Shown piece by piece: positions 34,638-44,982 of a DNA stretch of 64,000 bases; the stretch's first letter is position 1, and each line of letters starts with the position of its first letter. The notes beneath the pieces were generated by a model. That model saw only the letters and a list, made by a program, of their open reading frames with translations, was not told the DNA's origin and made no database searches. Source of the DNA: Melieria omissa. Taxonomy: Eukaryota; Arthropoda; Insecta; Diptera; Ulidiidae. The stretch lies in contig OZ020268.1 of NCBI GenBank assembly GCA_963971225.1, positions 58,093,900-58,157,899 on the forward strand, written 5' to 3'. The position numbers were made by a program, and so were the translations under genes.

Positions 34638-35179
34638 AAACACAGTAAAGCAAATATCCATCGTTACGGTGGAGGGAGCACAGCAGCAGCAGCTATCAGA
34701 CATGAATGAAAAAGCCTCAATGCAGACAACAGCACACAATGTGCAGACTGTGTGTGTGTGTGTGTGGGGCGTGAGGTGGCCAGACGTTTGCGGTGCAGGC
34801 CGGCAAGCGATTATATGAGGGTCATTACGGCATTACAAAGCATAAAAGTGTATTTTATGTGTCAACACGAGCGCAACACACACACCCACCTACACACAGG
34901 AGAAATACAGCCAAGCAGCGCATTGAACGAACAGTGGGAGGCAAAGCAGGAAAGCAGCAAAAACACGGCGAGTGCGGCCATAAAAAGGATAACAACCTCA
35001 AAAAGGCGTATAAAGGAGTAAAAGTAGTTAAATGTTTGCTGCCGAAAAACTGAGTAACCGGATACGTGGCAAAAAGTGCCACTGCGACTGTCACTGCCAC
35101 TGATGCCGACACTGACACTGATGTGCCGGCCGCTGCGCTCAACGGTGAAGGCTACATGAACTCCATGAGCGGGTGTATG

Positions 35180-35217
<38 letters not shown>

Positions 35218-36740
35218 AGTGGATGCATGTCTGCCTGTGTGTTTGTGTGTATGCCGGGTGAAAAAGGGTAAATTGCCGTGTCCTCGGCAAGTTCATGAAT
35301 GAAATTGTTATTTTGTTGTTGTAGTAGTAGTTGTTGCTATTTTTTATATATTGCAGTAAAAGCCTGTTGACAGAACGGCTGTGGCTCAGACTTTTCCATC
35401 GTCAATGGTCTTCTTTATGTATTTTTTTATTTATGCACGCTGCCGCCTAAAAATATGCCACATTTGTGTATTAGCAAGCAAATAACATTAACAAAGTACA
35501 ATAAATTCGGGCAAAGGCTACAACAACAACCACAGGAACAAAGAGCTAAGGATTAACCAGTCTGTGGCGATTACAACGTCTGGACCGTTTGTATCCTTTT
35601 GCAATATTACTTATAGGGTTTTTGTGCGTTTGTGTGTGTGTGTGTCCAGCAATTTTTCATAATTTTATATTTTACTTGGCATTCACTTTGTTGTTACTTT
35701 TATGTTTGCCTGTTTGGGGGGCAAAAGTGTGCGTACGTTGTTTGGGTTTCTGTGTGAGCTAGGAGGGGGGCGGGGGGAGGTGATGTTGTCTGCACTCAGA
35801 TGGGAATTGTCTGGTCTGATTTCATACGGAAATATTAACCAAATTTTATGTTTGTTCTGTGTTTTTCAAGTCACTTGAGACAGTTATCACCATTTTTGGT
35901 TCAGTATTTTTGATGGTTGCGAAACTGTTCGTTTATTTTGCTGTTGAGTTGCGCCCAAAGTGGAGCGCTTCATAAATTTCAATTGGGGATGAATAACAAA
36001 AATCATAAAATCAAAATTAAGTATAAAAGTTGAGTACTTTGAAGTTAGGAAAAAATACAAAAGAAATTATGAAGTTGTTGTCTTTAACTTTGTTGAGAAA
36101 TTGAAGTCTCTGGGAAATTTTGGTTTAGTTAATTATTAGCTGTAATAAATTAATAACCAAAAGTACAATAAAAATAAACTAAAAAGAATTAAAACAAAAC
36201 AATTTAAACATTTAAGAATTTTAAAAATACAATAAAACCAACAACAATGTCAAAGAAGAAATATGCCAAGTCAAATTAAAAAGAAATAATAATAAGAACT
36301 ATTCTTAAACTTGAACTACAGTCTTTGGCAAATTTCGGCTTAGCTAATAATTAACTGCAATAAATAAATAAACAAAACTAATAAAAATTAATAAAAAAAA
36401 ATATTAAACAAATTTAAAAAAAATTTCAATATTTCACTAACTAATACATGCAACAAAAACGAACAACAATGTTAAATAAGAAAAAATATGCCGACGTCTA
36501 ACTGAAAATAAAACATCATAAATAAATATTTAAAGTAGAACTAAAGTTTTTGGCATATTTTGGTTTAGTTAATTAATAATTAAAAAATATAATAAAAACA
36601 TAAAAAAATTCATATATACATATTACACGAGTTATAAAATAAAATAAAAACTAACAACAATGTTAAAGAAGAAGACAAAAATAATAAAAAAAATAAAAAC
36701 ATAATAATGAAAAAAAAAAAAGAAATTAATAAAACATTTA
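34638..36740. other. Intergenic DNA with TG microsatellites
   Basis: No gene is supported. TG runs lie at 34749-34766, 35181-35214 (the longest) and about 35626-35645. A G-rich stretch lies at about 35761-35780. From about 36000 to 36740 the DNA is A-rich, with a phrase like AAGTTGAACTAAAGTCTTTGGCAAATTT repeated in variants near 36100, 36310 and 36535. Confidence 0.4.
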
Positions 36741-36745
36741 CTTAA

Positions 36746-36828
36746 CCCTTTCAGTCACAATGTCCAATATATTGGACTACAGCCCATACAATTCATACAG
36801 AACGGGTTTATTTTCATGTCGGAAAGGG
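36746..36828. mobile_element. TTAA-flanked MITE, 83 bp (inverted copy of 6656-6732)
   Basis: TTAA lies at 36742-36745 and 36829-36832, with inverted ends CCCTTTC / GGAAAGGG. The interior has TCCAATATATTGGAC and CCCGTT/AACGGG-type motifs, as in the 6656 copy read in reverse. The two copies lie 30 kb apart and differ by a few bases and small indels. Confidence 0.8.
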
Positions 36829-36832
36829 TTAA

Positions 36833-37638
36833 ACTAGACTTAAAGTCCAAATTAAAAAAATATAAAAAATATTAAAGAAATTAAAAAAAATAAAAATTTT
36901 ACAAATAAAAAATAAAAATAATAAAAAATAACATAATAAAAGTTATACTTAAACTAGAACTAGTCTTTGGGAAATTTAGGAAATAACACTATGTACTCGA
37001 CAAAATTGGGTTCATCGCGTGCTCCTAAAAACAAAAGTATTTTTGAGACTAATCTTCGGCTCCTGAACATGAAACTGAAAATCAAAAACTTTTCTTAAGA
37101 AGCGTTTTCGAAAAATCTTCGAAAAACACGTTTTTGCCTCTTATTTCAGTTCTGAGCACATATCTCGTAAACCAACCATCCGACTAACAAAAGTGGCCCG
37201 TTGTTCAGAGGTTAATTAACTAATCTTTCCAACAATTTATAGACTGTCCAAATCAGATGAGATTTGGGGAAGTTACTGACGATGAAAGTTGTAAAAAAAT
37301 TGAATTTGTTTGACCATTTTCAAAAATTATACATTTTCGAAAGGTTTTTTTTAGATAAAATTAATGATCTCCTCTGGCTTAAAATCTAAGATGAAAGATA
37401 TATTATTTGCGCAAATACAAAGCCTAACATCAATTAAATCGAAAGAAAAATTACAAAGTTATGATGCACTCAGTGAAAACACCAACTTTACATTTATTAC
37501 ACCGTGCGAACAAATTTTTTTTTTCGAGACCCATCCTAATGTTGATGTAGACGTGAAACTAGAGGTAATTTATAGTATCCTGGCACAGTCAGTTTTTTAT
37601 TTTCTGACCCAAAAACCTTCTTAAAAGAATTTAAAATT
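36833..37638. other. Intergenic DNA, AT-rich
   Basis: No recognised element. An 86-codon open frame at 37364-37624 has no domain, no codon bias and sits next to a foldback MITE, so I do not call it a gene. Confidence 0.35.
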
Positions 37639-37642
37639 TTAA

Positions 37643-37976
37643 GGATATACATATTTCAAATATTTTTTTAAATATTTGCGGTTGTGCAATGATGTAGACA
37701 TGGGTATCAAATGAAAGAAGAAAATTGTCACCTTTTAACTATTTTTTTTATTTTTAACTTTTAGAACCAAAATATGTCAGGTATGGAAAACATAAATGTT
37801 TTGGATCTCAGTCTGTAGATTCCTACATCTCAATTTTTTTCTATTTCAAAATTCTGAAAGTTCAAAATAGGAAATTTAGTAAAAAGGAGACAATTTTCCT
37901 CTGTCATGTGGTACCCATATCTTCATCATTGCACAACCGCAAACATATGAAAAAAATATTTGAAACGTGTATGTCC
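37643..37976. mobile_element. TTAA-flanked foldback MITE, 334 bp
   Basis: TTAA lies at 37639-37642 and 37977-37980. Long inverted arms of roughly 95 bp run from GGATATACATATTTCAAAT through TTTGCGGTTGTGCAATGATG to GAAAATTGTC, mirrored from about 37880 to the right end. A loop of about 140 bp separates them. There is no coding capacity. Confidence 0.8.
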
Positions 37977-37984
37977 TTAAAATG

Positions 37985-39110
37985 TTACATTTTTGCTTCA
38001 CTTTGTGCACTCAATTCCTTAATTAAGGTGTGCATCCTTTGAAAATCACTGCCGCCGCACACACCACACACCGCACACATCCTGAGCGCATATTACAGCC
38101 GAGATAAATCGCTGTCTCCCCCTCCCCTCGTCGCAGCTTCACATCTTTTGTCAGCGCTCGATTCAGCTGGCCGCAATTTTCTCATCTCATTCACACGAAC
38201 CGGCTGGCGCACTTTTTCACGCTGCCAATTTTCAGTACTGGCCGCTGTCGTGCAATTTTTCTGCGGTCTCCTTACGTTTTGCTGCCTTCAGTGCGCGCTG
38301 CTCTGTCACTGGGCCGTGCATGTGTGCGCCATAACAAAAACAAAAAAATCGCAGCAACACGGTAGCCGAGCACAACACGGAATATAATGGCGGCACAGCA
38401 CCTAAGGTGGCCCCAGATCCTTTGTGCGCCGCTCCACTGAAGCCGCAGCCGACTGCAGTGTGCAAGTCAAAAAAAAGAATCGAGGGGAAATTCTTATTTG
38501 CGATAATGTCCCGCTGTGTGTCGAAATGGAATTTCGTAATTATTTCGCTGATACCAATGAAAACGAAACTAAAACGAAAGCACACGGAAATTCCAAATAG
38601 TGCAGCGAACTGAAGCGTTCGCACACTCAATGTGAGGTCTGCGGTTTTGAGTTGCGGTTTAACGGATAATTGGGCTGTGGCGGCGATTAGTTTTGTGAAT
38701 CTACAAATAAGAATTTGTCATACAATAAACTTGACAAAACTGGTGTCAACTTAGTTTGGAAGGAATCTAGTTGTGGCTCGCTAGAAGTGACAATTTTAGA
38801 CATGAAAATATGAGCCAAAGGAGCTTAAAAATGTATGAAAAATTTTTCAAAATTTAAACTGATTGTTTATGTGAAGAGAAAATTTTCTAGTTTTTCTAAT
38901 ACATTTTCAGATATTAAAGAGCGTCGACTACTTCATAGAGAATTGGATCAACAAACTGAAGTACAGACAACTTTGCTTCTTTCTAATGTTTCTAATAAAG
39001 CTTCCAGCTACTTCAAAGGAGTAGTTCATCGAGTACTGAATCATCGAGCTGAAATACATACAACTTTTGTTTCTTCTAATGTTTTCAATAAAGCTTCCAA
39101 CTAGCCGATT
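37985..39110. other. Intergenic DNA
   Basis: About 38040-38470 is less AT-rich and gives open frames on both strands, none with a recognisable domain. A duplicated phrase of about 50 bases around TCTAATGTTT...AATAAAGCTTCCA occurs near 38975-39010 and again near 39065-39100. Confidence 0.35.
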
Positions 39111-39473
39111 TTGTCCAGGTCGAGACGTGACACAATCGGTTCTAACTGGTCACTGGACCGTACTCTCTCGCCTCTTTTTAAATGAGAACTACTGCAGCTG
39201 AGAATGAAGAAGAGGACTTTTTGCACCTGTCCAGGCCTGAACCGATGAAGACTCCGTCATCTTAGGGCCCTTTTCCTGGTAGATCTGGCCAACCCGTCAA
39301 CCAACGACCATCAACTGTATTGACCGGTTTATAAGGGACTTCCCTCTTCCACCCGGGGACGTGTGTAGCTTCAGGGCCTTCCCTCTTTTTCTTTTTATGG
39401 TAACACAATGGGTCACGACTGGCCTATGTAAGCGTCATTAGCTGCCATCTTAACCAAACCTAACCTAACCTTA
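39110..39473 (+). repeat. Dispersed SINE/MITE-like repeat with AACCTAACC tail
   Basis: It runs from about GTCGAGACGTGACACAATCG to CACAATGGGTCACGACTGGC, CTATGTAAGCGTC, then a tail of AACCAAACCTAACCTAACC. A diverged copy in reverse orientation lies at 13126-13390. Its 3' end (CACAATGGG...GGCCTA...GCAGCC-like...AACC tail) parallels the SINE ends at 17161-17232 and 44900-44974, so the two families may share a 3' end for the same LINE machinery. Left boundary uncertain. Confidence 0.5.
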
Positions 39474-39479
39474 GTTTTA

Positions 39480-40380
39480 TAAAATTTCATAGATTTGTAG
39501 TTTCCACTGGAGAATTCTTGAATTTTGAAGGATATTTGATTGATTTACTTTTCGAAATTTAAATTGTTGATGAAATTTTATAGGTTTCTAGTTTCCACTG
39601 GAAAATTCTTGAATATTTCATGATCTTTGATTCATTTTCTTTTCGAAATTTTATTTTTCATAAAATTTGATAGATTTCTAATACAGTTTCCACTGAAGAA
39701 TTCTTGAATCTTTAAAGATCTTTGACTTGGTTTCTTTTCGAAATTTAATTGTTTGATGAAATTTCATAGGTTTCTAGTTTCTACTCGAGAATTCTTGAAT
39801 ATTCAATGACCTTGGATTGATTTCGTTAAAGAAATTTGATTTTTCATAAAATTTTATAGATTTCTATTGCAGTTTTTACTGGAGAATTCTTGAATCTTTA
39901 ATGATATTTAATTGATTTTCTTTTGAAATGTGACTTTTATATAGTGTCATAGATTTCTACTGGGCATTTCTTGAATCTTTTATGATCTATTATTGATTTT
40001 CTTTTTAAAAATTTATTTTTGATAAATTTGCATAGATTTTTATTGCAGTTTTCACGGTAGAAATCTTAAATATCTTTGATCTTCTTTGAATATTCTTTGA
40101 ATTCTTGAATATTTAACGATCTGGGATCGATTTTCTCTTGGATCGATCTTTCGTTGATTTTCTTTTCGAAATTTGATTTTTAATATATCAAAAATTTCTT
40201 CTAATCTGTTTCATTAAATAACATAGATTTCTATTGCAGTTTTCACAGAAGAATTCTTGTATCTTCGAAGATCTTTGACTGATTTATTTTTCAAAATTTA
40301 TTTTTTATAAAATTTCATAGATTTCGCTTTCGCTTCAGATTGCTTGAATATTTAATTATCTTTGATTTTTATATAATTTC
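39480..40380. repeat. Tandem array, about 92-bp unit
   Basis: The unit TTTCATAGATTTCTAGTTTCC, ACTGGAGAATTCTTGAAT, CTTTGATTGATTTTCTTTTCG, AAATTTGATTTTTCATAAAA recurs with the GAATTCTTGAAT phrase near 39510, 39601, 39696, 39789 and onward to about 40250, nine or ten diverged copies. Noncoding. Confidence 0.7.
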
Positions 40381-42430
40381 CTATTTCCCAGCTTTAATTT
40401 TTATTCGCTTTTGACGATTTGTATTCCCTAAAAGATGTATTTAAGTTTTGCTATAGTTTTTTTATTTTTATTTGGTTATGTTTTTCAACATTTATTTTCT
40501 TTTTTTTATTTAATTCCAGTTGACAGAATTCAAGTCATACTTGCACATTTTTGACAGTTGAATGGCGCAAACTGCATTTAATTATTTATTTATGTTTATG
40601 CTGTGGGCATAATTTTGTTGTGCAAACTATTTGTGTAAATACAACTAAAATATGCTAATTAGTTGCTCACTGCTGTACATGTGTCGACAAAATATTAAAA
40701 TTCATGCAAAAAACAACAAAAAGTGCGTTCAATTGGCTGTTTTTCAATTTGAATATTTCATAAGCAGCCGACACTGTCAAATATTAAACTTTGGCAGAAA
40801 ATGTTCAAACCGCGATTTTTGGCACTAAATAAATAATGAAGAAAATTTAATTGTTTTCCGCTTTGTAGACCAATGCTGACGTTGGTTACATTCGAATTAT
40901 AAATTCGTTTTTTTTTAATATTTCTAACTGCTTTTCAAATGCTCTCTAAACTGAGAAGAGCGCAGAAGACGCGTGCGAACAAATCAACAAATCGCATTTC
41001 CTGCATGGAGTGAGTAAATTTATTTTGTGAGAAGGAATTTTATTTGTACTGGCAATAAAAATCGAATCAAACGAAAATCCCATTACTTTTGTTCCATTTT
41101 CCATTCATAGCTCAAAAGACAGAGGAATTAGCGATCGAATTACACATCAAACGTTTTACTCGACTCTCAGGCGTTGGGTAAATTCGTGGAAGGGTACAAC
41201 TGCTGTCTCGGTTGCACATTTCTCTAATTTCTCTACTTACGGATCGGCGCACAATGACGCAAACAACTACAACAACACAGCAAATAGCAATCAATCATCG
41301 ATGCGCATTGACGTTTTTCGCTGAACGACGCGTCATTACACTTAACGGCAAAAGCAGGCAGGAAGCCAGCGTCTACCTTTGCAATTGCTGCCCAATTGTC
41401 TGCCGCTCCGCGCTCCGCGCGCAATTCAACACTTTTTCACACAAGTGGTAACTCGGGCGCAGCGCTCGGCTCGCTGACACAACGGTGCGTGCCGAGCGGC
41501 GTTTTGTGTGTCGCTTCTTGCTTTTTTTTTACTCATTGTTGCACTTGGCGCGAACCGCACAAAGTGCTTCCTTGTGCTTTGTTCTTTAACGTTTGTCCTT
41601 TGCGCTTGTAGCGTGTCCTTTGTACCACCACACACACACACACACTCATACACACAGCATATGTGTTTGAGTCTTCACTTCTCCTCCACCACATGTTGAC
41701 CCTAATTTCAAATTTTGTAGGCCTTTTGTTTGCGCGCTTTTTTGTGGTTTTTGCGTGCCAAATACCACCAGACCGGCTCAGTATTGAATCGTGAACCGCT
41801 GCCTGCACCACTTCAGATGCCATTTAACGCAATTTGAGCATTAACGATTTTTCCTTTACAATCCAAAACGTGCGTATTACATTTTAATGCCGCTCTGTCA
41901 ATATGCGAGCGCGCACTGTTTATTGTGTATCAAATTCGTAAGCGGATTAGGTTACCCTACGGCCAGGACAGACGCTGCTCAACGGGGACTCGTAAAAACG
42001 CTGCTCAACACAATTCAAGGAGTGTTTTGTGCAGCTCTGCCGCTGCCGCTGAGTTGGATAATAATTTCATTGGATTTGATTTGCTGCAAGGCAAAACATG
42101 CAAATTGCATTAACCCACAGTCGAAACTTGCTTCGAGTTGCAGCAGCAGAAAATTTTGATATTTTAATAACAAAAAAAAAACAACAAAATTTACATAAAG
42201 GTAGCGGGTGACAGTCTTTAGGGGATTACAAACATTTTAATGGCATTTGTGGCACACAAAAAGGAATGAAGAAGAGAAACAGTCTTGCAGTATTTTCACG
42301 GAAGCAAATCTTTATCTTCAATGGTGGGTTTTTTTCGCAGGAGTTGGCAATCTTCAAGGCTAACAGTAAACCGGTGGTCACTGACAAGTCGAATTCTTAC
42401 TGACCAAAATTATTTGCTGTGAGTCTGACG
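40381..42430. other. Intergenic DNA
   Basis: No gene is supported. About 41150-41830 has balanced composition and several overlapping open frames on both strands, none with a domain. It includes a CA microsatellite at 41631-41645. It could contain untranslated exon or promoter sequence, but I see no decisive signal. Confidence 0.35.
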
Positions 42431-42439
42431 GGGATGATT

Positions 42440-42655
42440 GGAACTAATGGATACCTTTGGATCTTTAGTTTTACTTTAGTCGAAGTAATGGATACCTTTG
42501 GTCCTTTAGTTCTACCTCAGTCGAATAAATGGTTACCTTTAGTCATTTAGTTATACCTTAGTCAAACTAATGGATACCTTCAGTTACTTAGTTCTACCTT
42601 AGTCTAAATAATGGATACCGTTAGTCATTTAGTACTACTTTAGTCGAACTGGTTA
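42440..42655. repeat. Tandem array, 41-bp unit, five copies
   Basis: The unit begins GGATACCTTTGG and contains CTTTAGTTCTACC, then TTAGTCGAA. Copies start at 42449, 42490, 42531, 42572 and 42613, an exact 41-bp spacing. Noncoding. Confidence 0.8.
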
Positions 42656-42659
42656 ACCA

Positions 42660-44560
42660 ATTAAAGCCGGGTACCACTTCCGCCCATACGATTTTGATAA
42701 AATTTCATACACGACCTGGAATTGACCCACAATGATCAGAAACAAAATTTCGATATATTTCAAAATTTACCAATATCACTGAGCAACAGCCAACATTTTT
42801 CCGAGTTCTAGTAAACCTTTTCTAAAGGATTTTTGGACGCTGATCACAACTGCGTACTTAGTTTTTTAATTGTTTGAGCGGTTTGTAAGTTATTGGTTCA
42901 CGTTTTTTCATCTTTGAATTTTTATTGCATTTATAATATGTCGAAAAACACGATAATTTTTTTATGACACAATAACGAATCCTCAAGCTATAATTTTGAC
43001 CATAATCGATTTCGATTGGTCAAGGGTTAACATGGCTATGGCCCTTCAAAGTTCAATTTTCGCGAATTTTTCATAAAAATTCATTTAAAATCGGTGTTGC
43101 AATATTCAACTAGGAGTTAGTGTGCAATGTATAGTCTAAGGTTGTAACTTAAACTTATAGAACAGATTTTTTGCATTGTATGTGCCATTCTCGGCCTATG
43201 CTCATTAGAGTGTAAATGCGACTTCATCTGCTGAACACGTTTTTGTATTGAAATCTCCTAATGCTTTTCGCGTAATTGACGAAAGTAGCTAAAGTATTTT
43301 CGCAAGCGTCAATACTTGTCTTTTCAAGGGCATTAACAAAATTAGAATTGGTTCATTACTGTAGGAGCTATTCTAAAAAGAGTTGCATCACACAAGTAAA
43401 AATTTCAACCACACACACTTAGCAAACTACTTGCTGTTTTTCCATATTTCATTGCGACATATTTTTAGGGCGCAAAAAAATCAAAATCAAAGCTGAAAAT
43501 TTTATAATTTAAGGGCATTTGATGAATGTGAGCATTTTCATACCGCTGCCTAAAATTGTGCTCCGATATTATAGCTCAAAAGTAAATCCTGCTTTTGTTG
43601 CTGAATTTATCAATGGAGAACTTACATATTTGTACGCGTACTCTATTACAAGCATCGTATTTCAAAAATTTATTTTTAATTGAAAGCCCCAACATTCTTC
43701 CTTCACTATATGACACTATATATTTTTTGTAAGAAAAATTCTTTTGTGTATTCGCAATCTTGCAAAGTAACTGAAAATTTGACTTTGCAAATGAATAATT
43801 CTTGCAAATTTGAACCGATTTTAATGTTTTAAATTTTAAATACATAGCTAGAGTATTGTTAATCTATGTTAAAAAAATGGCATTTTAGACTTCAGGTTTG
43901 TAGGAGCTGCATGCGTATAATGGTAAAAAAAAATGGGAAAACGCCCTCCGAGGAAAACCATCAATATTTCCTAAGCTGCTCAAACAATCAAAAAACTAAG
44001 TACATCAGCGTCGTCCAAAAATCCTTTAGAAAAGTATGGTTTGATTTCAGAAAAAAAAAATTATGTCGATTTTGTTGTTCTGTGTATTCATTGGGTATTT
44101 TTTACCCTTTAGGCAGCAATGGTAGCTTTTTTCCATACTTTTTTGAAGTCATCAGCTAAACACGTGAACAAAAGTGGTATTGTTTACAGGAGAGTTAGGA
44201 GGCAGATTTTTGTGAAGTTCTAAGGCCACTACGTTTCGCCACATTTTCCTCTGGAAAATCCACAATTTTTGGAGTCTGGTAACTCTAGCTAGATGGCGGA
44301 ATTTTAGGGTGACCTCCACTAGACTAAGGTAGTTCCATCTTTACCCCAACCATTCCTATCAATGATTTTGAGATATCTCTACCACAAACTTTTCTGTGAT
44401 TTTTTTTAAAGTCAATTTTCATGGGTACATTTTTACCCATTAGGCAGCAATGGGCTAATGGGTACCTTCATTCCTTTAGTTCTCGTTCTTTCTTTCTCTT
44501 TATTCTCTGCAATGAAGCTGTCAGTTATTAATTTTTTTGTTTAGAAAATTATCGTTCTCT
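42660..44560. other. Intergenic DNA, probably decayed elements
   Basis: No gene or bounded element is recognised. A phrase with TTTTACCCTTTAGGCAGCAATGG at about 44099 recurs as TTTTACCCATTAGGCAGCAATGG at about 44430, a direct duplication about 330 bp apart, which hints at an old element. Confidence 0.35.
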
Positions 44561-44567
44561 CTTGAGA

Positions 44568-44974
44568 ACGGCCGGCCTCGATAGCTCAGCGGGTAGCGCG
44601 CTGGCTTCTCATACCGAGCGCCCCGGGTTCGATTCCTGGCTTGGGCTGGAAAAAACACTCATCTACTTCTATCGCTATCCACATGAAGGGAATGAGAATT
44701 ACAAGAATCTCACAAGTGCGCTCTTGGCAGGCAATGGCAAAACCTCCAAGTGTGAACGAAAAAAACTGCCAATCGCCGTTCGGATTCGGCGTTAAACTGT
44801 AGGTCCCCTCCCCTTCCTTTCCCCATCCGTTTGAAATGTGTGTTGTATCACATGTTGGAAAAAACAGTGTTGCATACGCATTTCAAACGGGTGGAATCTG
44901 TGATATCACAACGGGCCCGTTAAGAGGCCTAAGTGTGTCTCATACAGAGGCAGCCACCGCAACCTAACCTAACC
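44568..44974 (+). mobile_element. tRNA-derived SINE, best-preserved copy
   Basis: The head at about 44574-44645 reads like an elongator tRNA-Met: A box (TAGCTCAGCGGG), an anticodon-loop-like CTCATAC, and a B box (GGTTCGATTCC). Base pairing of the acceptor stem is poor, so it is not a functional tRNA. The body includes CATCTACTTCTATCGCTATC, GGCAATGGCAAAACCTCC, AACTGTAGGTCCC and an inner inverted pair (CATCCGTTTGAAATG and GCATTTCAAACGGGTG). The tail is AACCTAACCTAACC. CTTGAGA on both sides (44561-44567, 44976-44982) may be the target duplication. Confidence 0.82.
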
Positions 44975-44982
44975 ACTTGAGA

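Noticed and set aside
37364..37624. 86-codon open frame next to a TTAA MITE
   Set aside because: AT-rich codons, no recognisable motif, no splice or promoter context.
42449..42653. CRISPR-like array from regular direct repeats
   Set aside because: Eukaryotic setting, no unique spacers between repeats and no cas genes; it is a simple tandem repeat.
44574..44645. Functional tRNA-Met gene
   Set aside because: A and B boxes and a CAT-containing loop are present, but the acceptor stem does not pair well and the sequence continues into a SINE body seen at other sites.
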